A stretch of 64,000 nucleotides of DNA from Lepidurus packardi (GCA_023053545.1 JAKZAN010000006.1:10944351-11008350); one strand, 5' to 3'; shown: positions 12,801 to 26,551, counted from the stretch's first letter. Numbers and translations: made by a program. The notes: generated by a model not told the origin, from the letters alone.

Positions 12801-14740
12801 GGTGAAAACTACCCAAAAAAGGCGTTAAAGCAAAAATTAAAACTCAAATTTCACCATAAAACGAAAACTTCTTGAACCCATATTCTACTCTTGTCTTTTC
12901 AACAAGACGAGGCTTGATTGGGTCCTTTTCCAACCCCACCTTCCTTTTGAACTTCCCGAGTCGCTTTCCCGTTGTAACAATATCAATCCCCCCAAAAAAC
13001 GTGCTCTCTTAATGCTCTTTTTGCGCTAATTGCCAGCAACTTCCGTTTGGTACCAAGTGTCACGTCTCTGTAATGCCCGAGAAAGAGAAAGAGAGACAGA
13101 CAAGTCCATTTTTTGTTACTTTGAACTCTTTTTTTTGGATACCCGAGAAGCATTGTATGCACTGCCCTCTTGCTTCCTTTAACAATCGGGAGACTTTAGC
13201 GCTGGAAACTTTGATAATAATGCGCGTCATAATTTCAAGAGATTTTTGCTAAAACATAAGAAGCCCTGGGAATTTAGAAACAAAACGCAAGAGATCAGTG
13301 ACATTTTACCTTGTGGCTAAATAACTGTAGCTTTTCCGACCAAGTGACGTAATTGACGAGTGTTTAAGTGAATAATCCGCTAGGAAAAGGAAAACAACTT
13401 ATCCACTTGGTAATTCCAAAAAGACCTTTTTGTGCTAGAAAATTTGAGTTTGATCTCCCGGACGAACTTAACTGCTCTGCTTCAAACTTACTGCCCTGCA
13501 GGTTGTCCAGCCAGTCCAGTGAGCAAGTGAAGGCCACGAATGCCCACTTCCGGCGACAATGCGGGGAGATATAATGTATATAAATATATCAGGTACAAGT
13601 TGAATTTGAAAGAAAAAAATGAAAAAGCGGAACACATAGAGAGACCCCTTGGATCTTCCCATTGATTACATTTTTATAAGCGCGGGGATGCTGCATAAAA
13701 AGTTTCGTTGGAAACTAGCTCATCCGGTGACGCAAAAAAGGCGCTGGTAAAAAAACGACCGAGGAAGCGAGAAACTCTGGGTCCTTGCCATTGAGATTGA
13801 CTTTGGTTTTATAATCGCGAGTACTGATAAAATGGCCCAAAAAAAAGCAAACGGGTACGCGGGGGAGGAAACACCGAGTGCACCGGGGTTGCTGTAGTTT
13901 TCGGGCGTTCGAAGGGGTCGCCTCTTTCTTGGCCGAAAGGCTCGGATCCTAAAGAGCCAAATTAAGAAAGAAAAGAAGAGGAGGAGGAACGTGAAGAAGA
14001 GCGTCGCAAAGACTACCGAAAGAGGTAACAGGACATCCGGCAGAGCAGGAAAACGGTCTGACGTGTTTTTTGCCTACCTCCCTCCCCCACCTATAGTTAC
14101 ACTTGAGATACACGGTAATTTGGATAGGCTACGATTGAAATGTTCAAGTTTTCAAAAAAGAGAGCCGGGCTTCTGCTCTCCTAACGGTATACCAGCAGGG
14201 AATTGGCCCGCAATACATTCCAACAATGAAGACTCAACAGTTCGTCTCATAATCCCGCAAGGGACTTGGGGGAAATACCAAATAACGCAACAATGAAAAC
14301 TGAAGTGATACAGTTACAGTATTTTTTCGCTTCACCCTCTCAAATATTAAAGCCAACGTCAATGAATCAAGCTGTGAATATTTAAAACTTGACTCGAATT
14401 TCTTACTTATGATACTTAATAGTACAGCAACTCTTTTGGAATTCAAAACAAGAGCTTCAGCATTGGCTTAGATAAGTCTAGAAACTTTACGTCGATATCA
14501 ATCTTTATTTAATCCCAGTCAGCTGGGGTTGAGTAAAGGTTGGCAGCATTTCCTGGTCGCCACTTTTAAATTTACAACTAGAGTTTTTCTCGGCACATTC
14601 TTCAACCTGCCGAACTTTCTCCGATCGCGATTGGCAACGGTCACTTTCCTTGAAATGTGATCTAAAAATATCACAACTCGAATTTCAATATACATTTCCT
14701 TACCTAGCTCAACTCATCCGTTATGTGTAGGCTTCTGTTC

Positions 14741-15190
14741 ACCTTAGCTCGGTACAGGCGGTTAGCATGGAAATTTCGGAACAACTTTTTATTAAAACAA
14801 GCACACTTAAATGCTTTGACAGTAAGCGCGAGCATAGTAACAGCTGATATACAACCAATCCACCTCTTTTTCCAATTAATAAAAAATTAATGACGTGCAA
14901 ATGAAGTTTACAAAAAAAATCAAACTTTTGTTTTAAAATTGCTTTGAAATCGGAAAAGCCGTTTTCCAGAAATCTTGATCCGAAAGTTCCACGACTTGAT
15001 TTTGGAGATTACGCTGCTAGAGCAAACTGTGGTGACAAGAACTTTTCATGAGCAAAATATGCGTAAAAACTGTGTCGTAATTAACTATGCTTCCTTTTTA
15101 TTACTTTCTTACGCAAAGCTTTCGCTAAACACTAAAAAAATTCAGTGCCATCTGTGACTGTTCCGCGTCAATAAAGTATGGTAATACGGG
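14741..15190 (+). mobile_element. SINE-like dispersed repeat, copy 1 (fullest)
   Basis: This block shares long diverged stretches with 42782-43065 and 62882-63120. It starts with ACCTTAGCTCGGTACAGG then GGTTAGCATGG, which resembles a tRNA head with a Pol III A box (TAGCTCGGT...GG). No convincing B box follows, so a tRNA-derived SINE is only a suggestion. Shared body landmarks include GAGCATAGTA, ACAACCA, ATGCAAATGAAGTTT (GTGCAAATG here), AGCAAACTGTGGTGACAAG, and near the end CCATCTGTG and CAATAA. Copy 2 lacks the middle and copy 3 lacks the 5' part. No target duplication was identified. Confidence 0.65.
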
Positions 15191-16104
15191 AAACTTAATT
15201 ACTCATTTTTTAAGATTCTCCAATCATAAACATGTGCAAAAATATGATTTCTCCATGTCAGCCAGACATAAGGCATTCTGTTACAGAAATACTGGATTGC
15301 TTAGAATTTGGCTAGGAGTCATTCCAAGTGGCTAAGCTGCCGATTAAGGTAACTTACTTCATTTTCAATTCTTCTATTTAGAGAATTTAAGGGTAGATAT
15401 TATAATATTGTTTTAAGCTCCACAACTAGAAAACGGTGACAGATGATAATGCAAGTTTTTAAGCCCTGGTCGTATAAAGACGCTGGCGGAGCTCGTGAGA
15501 TGACAAGTGACATACATTGGTATACAAACGTCCAAACCTGGAGCCCCATAAGGTAAAAGCTCCCTGTATAGGGCGGAAGCGGGGAGGGAAGGGAGGTAGG
15601 TGGTTCCTAGTGCAGGAAGTTAACGAAGCATGTGACTAACAAAATGCTTCTTAATTTTTCTGTAACGCTTTTCCTGACACATCCTTCTTCCTCTTCCCGA
15701 CCGCCAGTCTTGCACTTGGCCGCTAACTATTTCTCCAAACCATCCCTTCTTCAAATCTACCTGAGCCTCACAAACCACCACTACGTTACAACCCATCCGC
15801 TTACTCTAAACGCCCCAAACTCTTCTCCCGACACAAGGTACGAGAGATGTAAGAGAAGAGCTAGAGAGGAAAGAGCCTGGTTTAGTACAACAGATGGCAT
15901 ATAGCGAAAAGCAAACCGAAGAACAGACTCCAGACCTCAATTTATCATGGCCAGCAACACATTTTTCAACTTTCTTTCCCAAAAAAAGAAAACCTCTGGC
16001 GATTTCCAAGTCTAGTTTTCCTTAAAATGGCTATAATAGCGTAAAACGGTTTCAAAGGAGTCATATCTAGAGATGTCCCTCCACCAAAAGGAGACCCAAC
16101 TCAC
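15191..16104. other. No recognised gene
   Basis: AT-rich at first, then a GC-balanced stretch (15.45-15.95 kb) with an unassigned 90-codon plus-strand frame at 15632-15904. No splice-supported coding sequence was seen. Confidence 0.45.
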
Positions 16105-16198
16105 GTTTCTTTTTCGGTTCTTCTGACATGCTATGCATAAGCGATGTCTGATGGCCCATTGACACCTGTGAAGGGTGATGGGGCCCGTTCACGTCCAT
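16105..16198 (-). CDS. Candidate first coding exon of an unknown, probably nuclear protein
   Basis: On the minus strand an ATG at 16198 has A at -3 and G at +4, a strong initiation context. It opens 31 codons rich in His, Met, Ser and Pro (starting MDVNGPHHPSQVSMGHQ) and ends in EEPKKKR-type basic residues immediately before a consensus donor, AAAC|GTGAGTTG (phase 1). The frame also runs further upstream to another ATG at 16273, but the first start has the weaker context. The basic tail looks like a nuclear localisation signal, which is inference. No following exon was placed and no family recognised. The plus strand carries an overlapping donor-like GTAAGT at 16249, so the strand is not certain. 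Confidence 0.3.
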
Positions 16199-16945
16199 AG
16201 TGATCATAGGAGAGCAGGGGTTGGGGGTTGGGAATGATAATTTCCACGTGGTAAGTCTGTGTGGGTCGGCCACGGACGGATATAGTCAAGGCAACGTCCC
16301 ACTTCCGCCTCTGCTGGATGCTTTCCGGGCGCAGGTAAAACTCGTCGACAATTTTATCAAGGATGCAGATGGAGACAAAAGCTGCACAGCTGCTTATTCA
16401 CCTAGCCATCAGAAAATAAACAAAGAAAATAACCAACATTGCATTAGTAAAGTTCCATTAAAGGTATTCCGTCAAATATCCCAAACTTTCGGACTCGGCC
16501 CTATACACTTTCTAGTGATATTAAGGAAAATCTAAAATGCCACCAGCAATGAGGGGCAAAAAACGCTTCCATAGTCGTACCCTACCAACCAACACGTGGG
16601 CATCGTAAACCTTTTGGCTTCTGCTGAAGTTACAGGTATTTTTTTGCGCGTCAATAACAACTAACGGGAATGCCTCTAGTCTTTTCTCAATGTGGGCTAA
16701 GCTGAACAAAAAAATAAGCAGCTAGGCTATAATCAATAAAACAAAAAATCAATATGGGTACTTAAAGACGTGTTTAAAGCCATAGAGAACCTTAGGGAGT
16801 CTATCCTGAAAATAGAGAGGTGTCGAGCTGTCTTGTTGGTGGTGTTCTATCAAAGTGTTTATTGTTTACAGTAGCTCTAGAAAAATCAATGCCATAAATT
16901 CGTTTAAAAAAAGCTACTGTGAATAGCCTACAATTGCACTAAACA

Positions 16946-17041
16946 TTCATTCAACTGACTGGCTGGAAACTGACATTCAATCTGAATGTCAATCAGAATG
17001 TCATTCAATCATTCAAACTGAAACTGAGCATTCAACTGACT
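16946..17041. repeat. ATTCAA-rich degenerate minisatellite
   Basis: ATTCAA or its close variants recur about seven times, mixed with the complementary CTGAATG and CAGAATGTC units, so part of the tract can fold (for example GACATTCAATCTGAATGTC). Confidence 0.6.
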
Positions 17042-18248
17042 TGGAAACGTGTTGAAATATTTAGAAAGTTATCGTTCCTTTAAAAAACGAACGGAGCTAA
17101 ATCCACAAAAAGCCAAATCGCAAGCTTATACTATTAAAATGTTCTTAAACACATCGCTTACATGGCTGTCAGCGAAGTTTGCCAATCTGCGAATTAATCC
17201 GCCAAATCTGAACGGCTTTGCGAGAGCGCCGATGCAATAGTTCACCGGTAACCAGGCTACGGTGACAAGTCAATGTGTCTGATGGACAGTTCTAATTGAG
17301 TTATGACACATGGATGGTCATTACGTATGCAAAGCCAGTCTGAATTGGGTCCTGGTAGGAAATACTACTCATCATGACAGATAAGTGGTCTTGTAAGACA
17401 GTAGCGTCCTTACGTTCTGTGTGTTTTGTTTCTTGAGAATCAAGGAGAACCGAGAGCGGGCTACTGGCGGGAAAATATTCCCTTTGAAGAAGCGGACCTA
17501 AGAACCTAATTTTTTTTCTTGGTTTAAGCCCCAAACCCGACAAGCTCTCCGGAAAATGAATGCACGGGGAGACATGCACTTTCGGAGACCTCTTTTTCCA
17601 AAACAGTAGGGAAAAAAAGCGAAAATGAGACAACGAGGTAAAAGGACCGCCGTGCAGGGCTGTTGTTGGTGGTTGTTGAGCAAAAAAGTGCGCGTCTAAT
17701 TTCCCCCACTTGTGTCGGCTCATCGTTTTCCCTCACCATCATGTCAGCAAACGAAGAGGATCATCCGCATCGCTGTTTCGCAACGACGCAAACAAAGTTG
17801 GCTTCCTGACGGTCCCTCAAGTAATGCAATTTCGCGATACGGTTATAGCAAGAAGTTTTCGGTTCATTAAAACGGTTCTCCCTTGTTCAAAAGCTTAACA
17901 AGAACACCGAGCAGGTATAGGACTGTCTTGCTAAAAAGCGGTATTTATGCCCACGACGAGGACAAAAACTGTCATAGCCAATTTAGCCAGTCTTCTCTTA
18001 GAGTGGGCGCGGGTGATTTCAACGCGTGACAGGGCGTGAACTCAACTGGGCCACCGGCGTCAAAAACAAACTGAAAAAGCTACAAAAACCTCCTCAGTGA
18101 ATGCGCGCACTTCATTCGCTACCTAAAATTTCTAACGTTGTGGTTTTTTTGCTCCTCAGCTTAAGTATCAAATTTGCTTCGAGGTCAATCCTCTGAGTTC
18201 GTAAAGGATTCCTCAAAGTGTTGCGACAACAATAAGGCGGCATCACGT

Positions 18249-18669
18249 TCAAGGAAAAGTCTGTTGGGGTTGGGAGGGCAGGGAAAAGCATATGGACTGC
18301 TTGGAAGAAGCTCTAGGGTTCAAGCTTTGGTCTACATCGTCAGATGGTAAAGCTCTTAAAGAGATCCCCAGAACCAGTCTCGTCACTATTCCCGTAAGCT
18401 TGCCGAAAACTGCGTTTTTCGTTTCTCCTGGCCTCAAAATGGTCAAATCCAGTTCAAAGGAAAGAAAAGCGGTATTAGATGACGCATCATCATCTTCATC
18501 ATCGCGACACCGATGTAACATCAACAGCTCAAGAGATAGATACATGTGTAATAATTCGTCGGGGAAAAAAGGTAGACTGGAAGCTTCAAGAGCGCCCACA
18601 GGGAAGGTTGTTTCGGTGTTTTTGTCTGTGTCGTGTGTGTATATAATATGTGTTGATGCTGACGGCTAG
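18249..18669. other. GC-balanced block open on both strands
   Basis: A 125-codon plus-strand frame (18292-18669) and a 116-codon minus-strand frame (18599-18249) overlap almost completely. The plus frame includes a serine run from a TCATCATCTTCATCATC microsatellite, which reads as acidic Asp/Glu on the other strand. A donor-like CCC|GTAAGC lies inside the plus frame. Neither product resembles a family I know. It could be an exon of either strand or a chance opening caused by composition. Confidence 0.2.
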
Positions 18670-21600
18670 AACCATTTACACACGCTAAAAGGGGTTCCCC
18701 CAATAATACAGCAATTTAGTCAAATTACCTATACCACTACTACCAGGTATATAATCCCAAGTGAAGTTCCTTTTGCTTTCCGGAGTGTTTATATAGGGAG
18801 CATAGTAAAAGAGAAACTATGCTCGGTGGCGGAAAAACCTGATCCGGATATTAACACTCGTAGAGCACATGTGATCGAAATGGCAAGCTGTCTCTAAATG
18901 CAAGGGCCCCTTGGCGCTCTCTTCCTTTTGTGAAAACTGACCGAAATCGAAAGCCCCCAAACGTCAGTTGAGCATCGTCAAGCATCTGTCTGCTAAATGA
19001 GAGAGAATACAGAGCAATGTAGGTTTTTAACAACTATAAGTTACGCAGTGTGAGTTCAAAAGAAGGAAAATGGCAGAATTTTTTTCGTATAGAAGCGTGA
19101 GTTATGGTACGGCTTGTAATTTGCAATTAAGCGACTCAAGAAATCCTTTTTGGTAAAACTCCACTGGAAGGGGACAACATTCATCAAAAAGGTCAACAAA
19201 AGGCTGTGAAACCCTTTCTCACTGGGGATTATGCAAAAGCATAGTATTTAGTCATTTTTCGAAACCAACAAGTGTTAGGGACTCTTTGGAACAGTTAGGC
19301 GAAAGAAAGAGGTTCTACTCCTTAAGTGGTTTTATCAAGTGGTCTACAAAGTTTTGAACAAATCTTGATAGAAATTACTCGCCTTTTCGTTGCTTGAGAC
19401 CAACACACAGGCAGACGACGACGCTAAATTTATTAACTGCTTCACTTTTGTTACTGACTGATTTTCGTAAATCTATTTGAATAGACTCCGAAGTCTACCT
19501 TGGACTTCTGCGACGATTGAACACACGATAAACAGCAAGAAGATATGCATGCATAAAAACTGTGACTATAGAATGAGCCCTTTGAGGATTTCTAACTTCG
19601 TCCACAAATTCCGCAGAAAAGCTATCAGTAATAGTACAACTCACTCTTTCTCTCCATGGAAGAAACGTACCCGACGAACCGGAAGCGACACATAGTTGTA
19701 TAAAATGTATGGAGTATTTCTTGACAATTTTTCCATGTGATTTCCGCTGGTAATTTTTCGACAAAAATGTAAAGCTAACTGGGCAAAGCCTTTTAGTTTC
19801 ATTGGATTATATATATCTTTACCGGTCACTGATTTCATACCCAGTCTGAGCATTTCAAGAGTAGCATGCAATTGAATCAGCAAGTAATGTACTCTCTACG
19901 CACTAGAAAAGAACAAGACGGATCATTCAATTCTGTCCAAGTTATATGCTCACGTGTGTGGTCGTCAAAGGCCACCCGTAATTTTCTCCATGCGAATAAT
20001 ATAATGGGGCTTAACATGTGGTGTCTACTGAGCACTGGAAATGCCCGCACAATGTCAAAAATGCTTGTTATTTGTTGTTGTTTTTTCTATCACGAGCCAG
20101 ATACCAGACGAGCTGCACTTTGGAATTATTGGAATGGAGGAAAGACTCCTGGAGTTGAGCTCTTCTGCATGCGATCGTACGACAAGTTATTTTTGTTCAA
20201 TTCGATATCTATATATCGTTCCGAATACCTGGTGCTACTAGATCATTTCGCGGATTCCCTTGAACGTAAAGATGACACAGTAAGTTAGAATAGTTTCGAA
20301 GACTTGAATTGTATACTCGAAAAGTCCATAGAAAAAGTTGGGGAATTCTCTGAGCGAAACCATGGTAAACTAAATTAGTGATTTGATACTGCGCCATTTC
20401 CTCGAATCCCACAAATAGGTCCCATTTTGGTCTTGAATAAAAAGAAGAGAATCTCGACAGGATTTCTGCATGTCTCCCAATTTGCAAACTCATTCCGCTT
20501 AATCAATAAGGAAGTCAAAGAAAAATCGCCTTGAATTCCTTCGTCTACCGTGTATAACAGGAATTGCTGAACACTCTGCGTTTCTAGCGTTTCACAGACG
20601 AACCTAGAGTGGTTGACTTACGGTTAAAAGAGCTGGTCAATTTTGTTGATTGGAAATAAAATATAATCCACGAAGGAATCTTCTCCAAACGAAGATTCGG
20701 CACGTATATTTAGTGTTCTCACTATTGTTTTCTTTTTTCACTTGAAACGTGATTGCAGTGGCATTCTTGTCTAATAACTTTGATGAAAATTAGAACTTGT
20801 CTTCTGAATCCAAATCCAAACAAAAAAGGAAGACACTGTTCCCAAATTTAACTAAACGTCCCACAGGGAATTTCTCGTAGAAGATAAATCAAGTTCTCGT
20901 AAGCTCAGTCCACATTAATCGTCAAGAGGAGACGAGAGTTGCACACATTGAAGGATCAACAAATGAGACGTCCATCCAACGGTCCAGCAATCAACCGACT
21001 ACTGGTCCCACACCGCACCACACGGTACCTGTATACCTGTTGTCCCTTTGGAAGCTAAACAAGTCCGTTGTTTAAGGTTAGATCAAAATGTCTCTGGTAG
21101 TCGTAAGTCTCGAGCTTCTGCTGCCGCGGCCAAAAGGTTCTTCTTCTCCAGGTAACCACCGGAGCAGGACTACCTCAATCAAACTCTATACACACCTGTA
21201 TCAAACCCCACCTAACGCTTACCACTTTAAGCTATGAAAAAAGGCCAGCCGGGCCACTTTTGCCCTGGGCTAGCCTGGGATGCTTGCCTCCCGGGCATAT
21301 TACGTAGGTCCTGCTAAACCATTGGCGTACAGGTGCCCAACCTGCCGCACCTCTCCCAAAGACTTGATCGTCATTACCGTAGTGTAGCTCATTGCCCACC
21401 TTCAAGACGTGTCTATTGGCTGCACCTCGCCTTCCATTTGGCCAAGTGCTTCTTGCTGAGATGCCGCTGCCTTCTAACGCACTCCCCTTATGAATTAATT
21501 CTAATTAAATTTAAGAAATTTTTAAATCAAGGTCGGCACAAGAATTAGTTAAAAATCTTTTCACTGGTTTACAATATCTTGGTTAAAGTACGCAGCACTT

Positions 21601-24246
21601 TCGAATTAACTGTCGTTTAGGGGAATGAGTCGCTGTAGGATCCATTTGGGGAAAGAGTGTTCTATGCTCGTATATACCAACTGAGGATTAGCAAACCTGG
21701 TACTGTTGCATAGACCGATCCCGAATTTTAAGAATATGTGCAGAAGAAGCTGTCAAACTTGCTTGTTTGTACCATCAAAAGGTAAGGTCCCCTATTACTC
21801 GATAGTAGAGCCAGTTTTCTTCCCCGTGAGGAGTCATAAATCCCAACTCTCTTATGGCTTTGACAAGGATTATATGGGGCAGACTTTGAGTCCACAGCTC
21901 GAGAAAGGATACTTGGATATATTTTTTTTTACCCAATGACCAGCCACTCTTCAAATATTAGTTTATTTTGAATTTTGAGGATGAAAAGAACCCACCTTTG
22001 GAGCTCATCAAGGTCGTAGTTTGGAAGAAAAGCCCCAAGTGCGACCATAAACACATATTCGGAGACAATCTACCATCCTCTAAAATTGATTTTCTTTCTA
22101 AAAAGGCATTTAGTGGTTGAGAACTCCTAACAATAAAAATAGACAAATGAGACTGGAAGTAAAGGAAATCAGCAGGAGTGAACGCGCTTCAAAGGCTTTT
22201 GTTATAGGGAATCGGTGACAATTTTAAGGTAAGGGACCTGGACGTGAGTCAATAGTCAACTTGACCATGAAGATTGGTTTCCTGACACAATACCTTGTGC
22301 CCAAAGATTTTCACTTGTTTCCCTTTATCGTGTATCGGGCTCTTCTCTTCAATGTACCTCCACCCCCCCCCCCTAATCTCGGCATGAGCAGCCTTGTGTG
22401 GAGGAACGAACCATTTAAGCTATCTTCTGTTGTTGTTACATACAACCTTTAAAAAAAATTTTCCCTACCTATATACATATAAAAATAAATGTTACGCTTA
22501 GATGTCAACTTTACTCGAGCACCTGCTCTGGATGTTCGACCATTACACACCCTATGTTTAAGCTTGTTGCGATCCGGACGTTGTCTTTCGTCTTCTACGA
22601 TCTTTTTTCCGCTCTTTTTCTTTCTCCCCCTTTTTCACAAACCAAACCCATGGGCCATGACACCGAACACACCTGAAATCCCGGTAGCAATATCATACAC
22701 GTAACACACACCTGAAGACATTGGACAACGCAACCTTCTGAAGCGTGCCACCATATCACCCCCGAGCCCGGCATCCTTAAAGCTCTTTTTAAGCACTTTC
22801 TGACACACACACTCGTCTGTACGTCTATAAAAGAAATAGCAGCAAAAACAACCCAAATGAAGGGACAGTAAACTTTTATTTGACGCAAGAGAAATTACGA
22901 TGACACCATTTCGAGTTACCGCGTCTATCAAAGTTATAGGACCTTTTGGGGCCTTTTAATATTATGTAACCTTTGAGTTTGTGAGCAACGTTTGTTGTCT
23001 AATCGCGATTAGCTTCACTGATTCCTCGCGGATTCCTCAGGAAAATCAGCTTTTAAGATAGCCTTGTGTAAAAGTGTGTATTGTTTAAAGTTGTCATGTT
23101 GTTCGAATGCAACCAGAAAGGAAGGAAGAATTTAAAAACCTGTACAATGTAGTTGACTCTTAAATAGTCTTTGGTAACCTGTGACAAGTTCGTTTCCCAA
23201 ACCGGGATACTTCCGCAAAGAAAAGAAAAAAGAAAAAGAGAAATTGATAGGATGTGCGAAAAACAATCTTGCATTCTTCCTTTTGCCGACTTACAACTTC
23301 TAATGATTAAAAAACTATTCCTGAACCCAGTTGTGAAATTCAATACCAATTTATTCTTTTGAAATTACTACAATTTTTCCCGTTTTCTAAGCTGACAACC
23401 TGTTTTCACTTAGGAAAGTTGAAATAGGACACTTTTGCATGGTCTCTCACGAATTTCCGTTCATTTTCGACACTTCCGCCTATGACTCTCTCAATCCCCA
23501 AGACCTACCAATGAATAGCGGATAATTAGCTAACAGTACAGAAAGTCATTTATGGGGGGAACTATATCTCAAATTGAACTTTATCTCAATAGTTAAAAAT
23601 CTTCCAGCTAGGAAAAGTAAACTCGGTTTTCTTCTCGATAGCGTAGGAAATTAAATTAATTCCAAAGAATGGCCGCAGTTCATTCCAAGTCTCCCAATCC
23701 ACCATCCTAGAGTTCGGGAAACCAACAATGAATATTCAAACGGACTGTTTTAGCCTAAACAGTTACTTTTTGGCCAAGATAACGGTGCTTAGATTTTCGG
23801 TCCATGAAAAAGCTCCAGGAAGACACAATTCTGATGTTCGTCTTGATTCCTTGAAGGGGTTTTTATTCCACTACGTCAAACTAATAGTCAAACTATTCTA
23901 CCAAGTCAAACTTTTAGTTAAAGAAATTAGAAGCTGAAAATTAGAAGCTGATCCAATTGATTCGACGTTTATTTGCTCGAATTTCAAGAAAAAAAAATAA
24001 AGAAATTTTGGCGAGTTGAAAGTCACAAGTAAGACACGGACTGGGACTAAAAGCGATGTATAAAAGTGTATACCCCAACTTTTACTTCCGTTTCTTTCTT
24101 GACTCGCATTTCCTGTGTCTGTGTGTGTACTATAACGTCCAGGCCGCCGAAGACATATTAAAGATTTCATTATAAATACCTTTCCTTTCCCCTCTTCGAA
24201 GCTAGCCATCAAAAGCCCATATATCCAACCTTGGCAAAAGTTCGAA

Positions 24247-24286
24247 ACACACACACACACACATGTTGGTGTGCGGGTGTGTGTGC
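24247..24286. repeat. (AC)n microsatellite next to a TG-rich tract
   Basis: Eight AC units (24247-24263) are followed by GTTGGTGTGCGGGTGTGTGTG, so the two halves are partly complementary and can form a hairpin. Confidence 0.85.
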
Positions 24287-26551
24287 AACCATGCTCGAAC
24301 GCCCTCGACGCTTACGATGCACCTGCCGACAAGACGCCTTTTTTTACCTTTTGAACTATAATTCCTCACGTGCATACCCAACTGGTGCATTCAACATTCA
24401 GCGAACCCAGGCCAAAGTCCCAGACAAAAGAGCCACCGTAAAAACTCTCAACTTGAATAACACACGGGGTGGATAGCACACGTATGTATCCATTTGCGGA
24501 AGACTTGTCATCCCTTCACCTTAATTAGCCTCATTTTCCCCCTCTTTTACCCCTACAAAGTCTGAAACATCCCCCTCTCAGCTTTTACATATAGTTTTGT
24601 CTTGCATCCGGCCGGATACCAGCTTCCTTCAACCTGGACAAGTAAACTAAAATACAGGTAAATAATAAAAAAGGAAGAAGAAAAGAAAGAGACGTAGCAA
24701 CGGACAGATTTAAATACACTTCCTATGACAGTGCTACAACCGTCTTCCCTTTGACTTCCTATTTCTGCTTTTTTAACCCCCCACATGTTTTTTTTTAATA
24801 GACATTTCTTGAGTAAGATAAGGTTTTCTTTTTCTTCCAAAAAATCCAGATGGTCAAAGCACAGCAGGGGGTCTCTAAACCCTCCAAAACTTACGTCGCT
24901 CCAACTATCTTGACGAAAAGAGTTATTGATAAGGGAACTGATTGGCAATTTGCCGCCCCTTAAGTACAAAACTTCTTCCCCAGCTTCGGGAAACCCGTTG
25001 AACTTGTAAACTGGACCAGGTAAACCGGGGGCTGAGATTGACAGTTTTTGCCTATCGCCTTATCGGCTCTCACCCCCCCCGAACCCGAAAGTCTGTAACT
25101 ACAGACATCCCCCGCTAAAGTCATGCCATACCTTTTCGCGCCCCAAAAATTAGGACATTTTCTATCCATAAATTTCTCCATTTCCTATTGTTCTCCTCTT
25201 GCTTTTTCTTTATGAGTTATAAAGGGGGGAGACTTGTGTATACCGCATCAAAAGCTCCTTTTTGGCATCATGATGGCATCGCATTCTGTATGATGCAGTT
25301 CTCTCGTGCTAGGCTCCGTGACCAAAGTATTTCGTTGAACCACACCCGAGTCATTTCCGGCTCTGACTCACATAATTACAGGCACAATACAGAGACATAT
25401 AACACGAGAAATAGCTTTACACATACCGCAGCTTTGCTGCATTCCAATACAACACCCAAGCCATCGCAGCCATGCTATATTCAATTAACTGGAAATAACA
25501 AAACGCTTAACAAAATAAAACGTGAAAAAAGTAAAAATAAATAAGCTAAAAAGAACCTGTGTTGTAGAAAAAGCTGTGCTATTTATAAATCCCTTTCTTC
25601 TTGTACAGATAGCTGAAAAAGTGCCTTTGCCGTACCATATGCAGCGCTCCCTGACTGGCAAAATACAATTCAAGACTTCACCAAAGAATTGCCCGAGATC
25701 CTTATAAGAATCTGGGAAAAAATGGAGTGACAGGAATCACTTGTCAGCGCCCACCTCTCAAAAAGGGAGACTTGAACGCTGGGAAGTAACAAAAGAATTG
25801 CTCCATAATGTTCTCCGTGAGCTTTTATCCAATTAAAGTCCCTCTTTTCGCCATTTTGGTCCTAAAGAGTTTAACTGTCTTTTATAGACAAACTTTTGCT
25901 GACGTCTGACTCGCCGTTCCCGATCGGACCCCAAAAACAAACCTTAGGAAACGTAGTAAAAATAAAATAAAATCGGAAAAAAGTTCCACAAATCCGTAAC
26001 GAGGGTTTTACCAAGTTCCAACCCCACGAATTTATTGATCTTCTTTAAACTAAAAAAAAGAGATGCTGCTAAGGGGAAATCCGCAAGTAAAAAAAATATA
26101 GGAAACTTGTACATTTCTACGTTTCTATATTGTTTCCTGACGACCAAATTTAACTCGGTAAAAACCTGAAGGCGTTTTTGTAAAAAAAAAAAAAACTGCC
26201 AAAAATTCAATAGCTCCCTAGGCCACCCTCGCCCCACAAAATTTGGTCATTAGCCAGGGTGATGCAGCAGAACAACCCTTTTAAGAAGCTCATATCTTTT
26301 AACTTTTCCAGAATCCCAAATTTGATTTATAAGATTCGGAACGGAAATCCCTTTTCACTTGACAAATAAAAGGGAGAGATATACGGCAGCTTTTATCATA
26401 ACGTCTTCAATACTAGAAGCTTGATTTGCATGCCATCCTTTTTTCTCTCAAAGAGACAAAAAAAGAAAAAATGCCCTAAATTGTAGCATTTGGACTCGAG
26501 AAGAGTCAAGTATTGCCGGCCGATTTCGTTTCAGGACGTGACTTCCTTAGC

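Larger units (their letters stand above)
8293..14740. other. No recognised gene; simple repeats and small hairpins
   Basis: I see no assignable gene. A 102-codon minus-strand frame at 8738-9046 has an ordinary protein-like composition but no matching family or splice partners. A short internal duplication near 9591-9640 repeats GCTAAGTTAGCAAATAC with variation. The segment 10.9-13.3 kb is plain AT-rich DNA. At 13500-13574 a strong plus-strand acceptor (CTTACTGCCCTGCAG) opens 23 codons to a TAA, but the opposite strand also carries a donor (GCA|GTAAGT) across the same bases, so no strand is chosen. Confidence 0.45.

Noticed and set aside
13490-13600. Candidate exon at the CTGCAG acceptor
   Set aside because: A plus-strand last exon (23 codons to TAA) and a minus-strand exon ending at GCA|GTAAGT overlap the same bases with equal support, so neither is annotated.
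19866-20288. 140-codon plus-strand open frame as a gene
   Set aside because: This length is expected about once by chance in 64 kb of this composition. No domain, promoter or splice context was seen.
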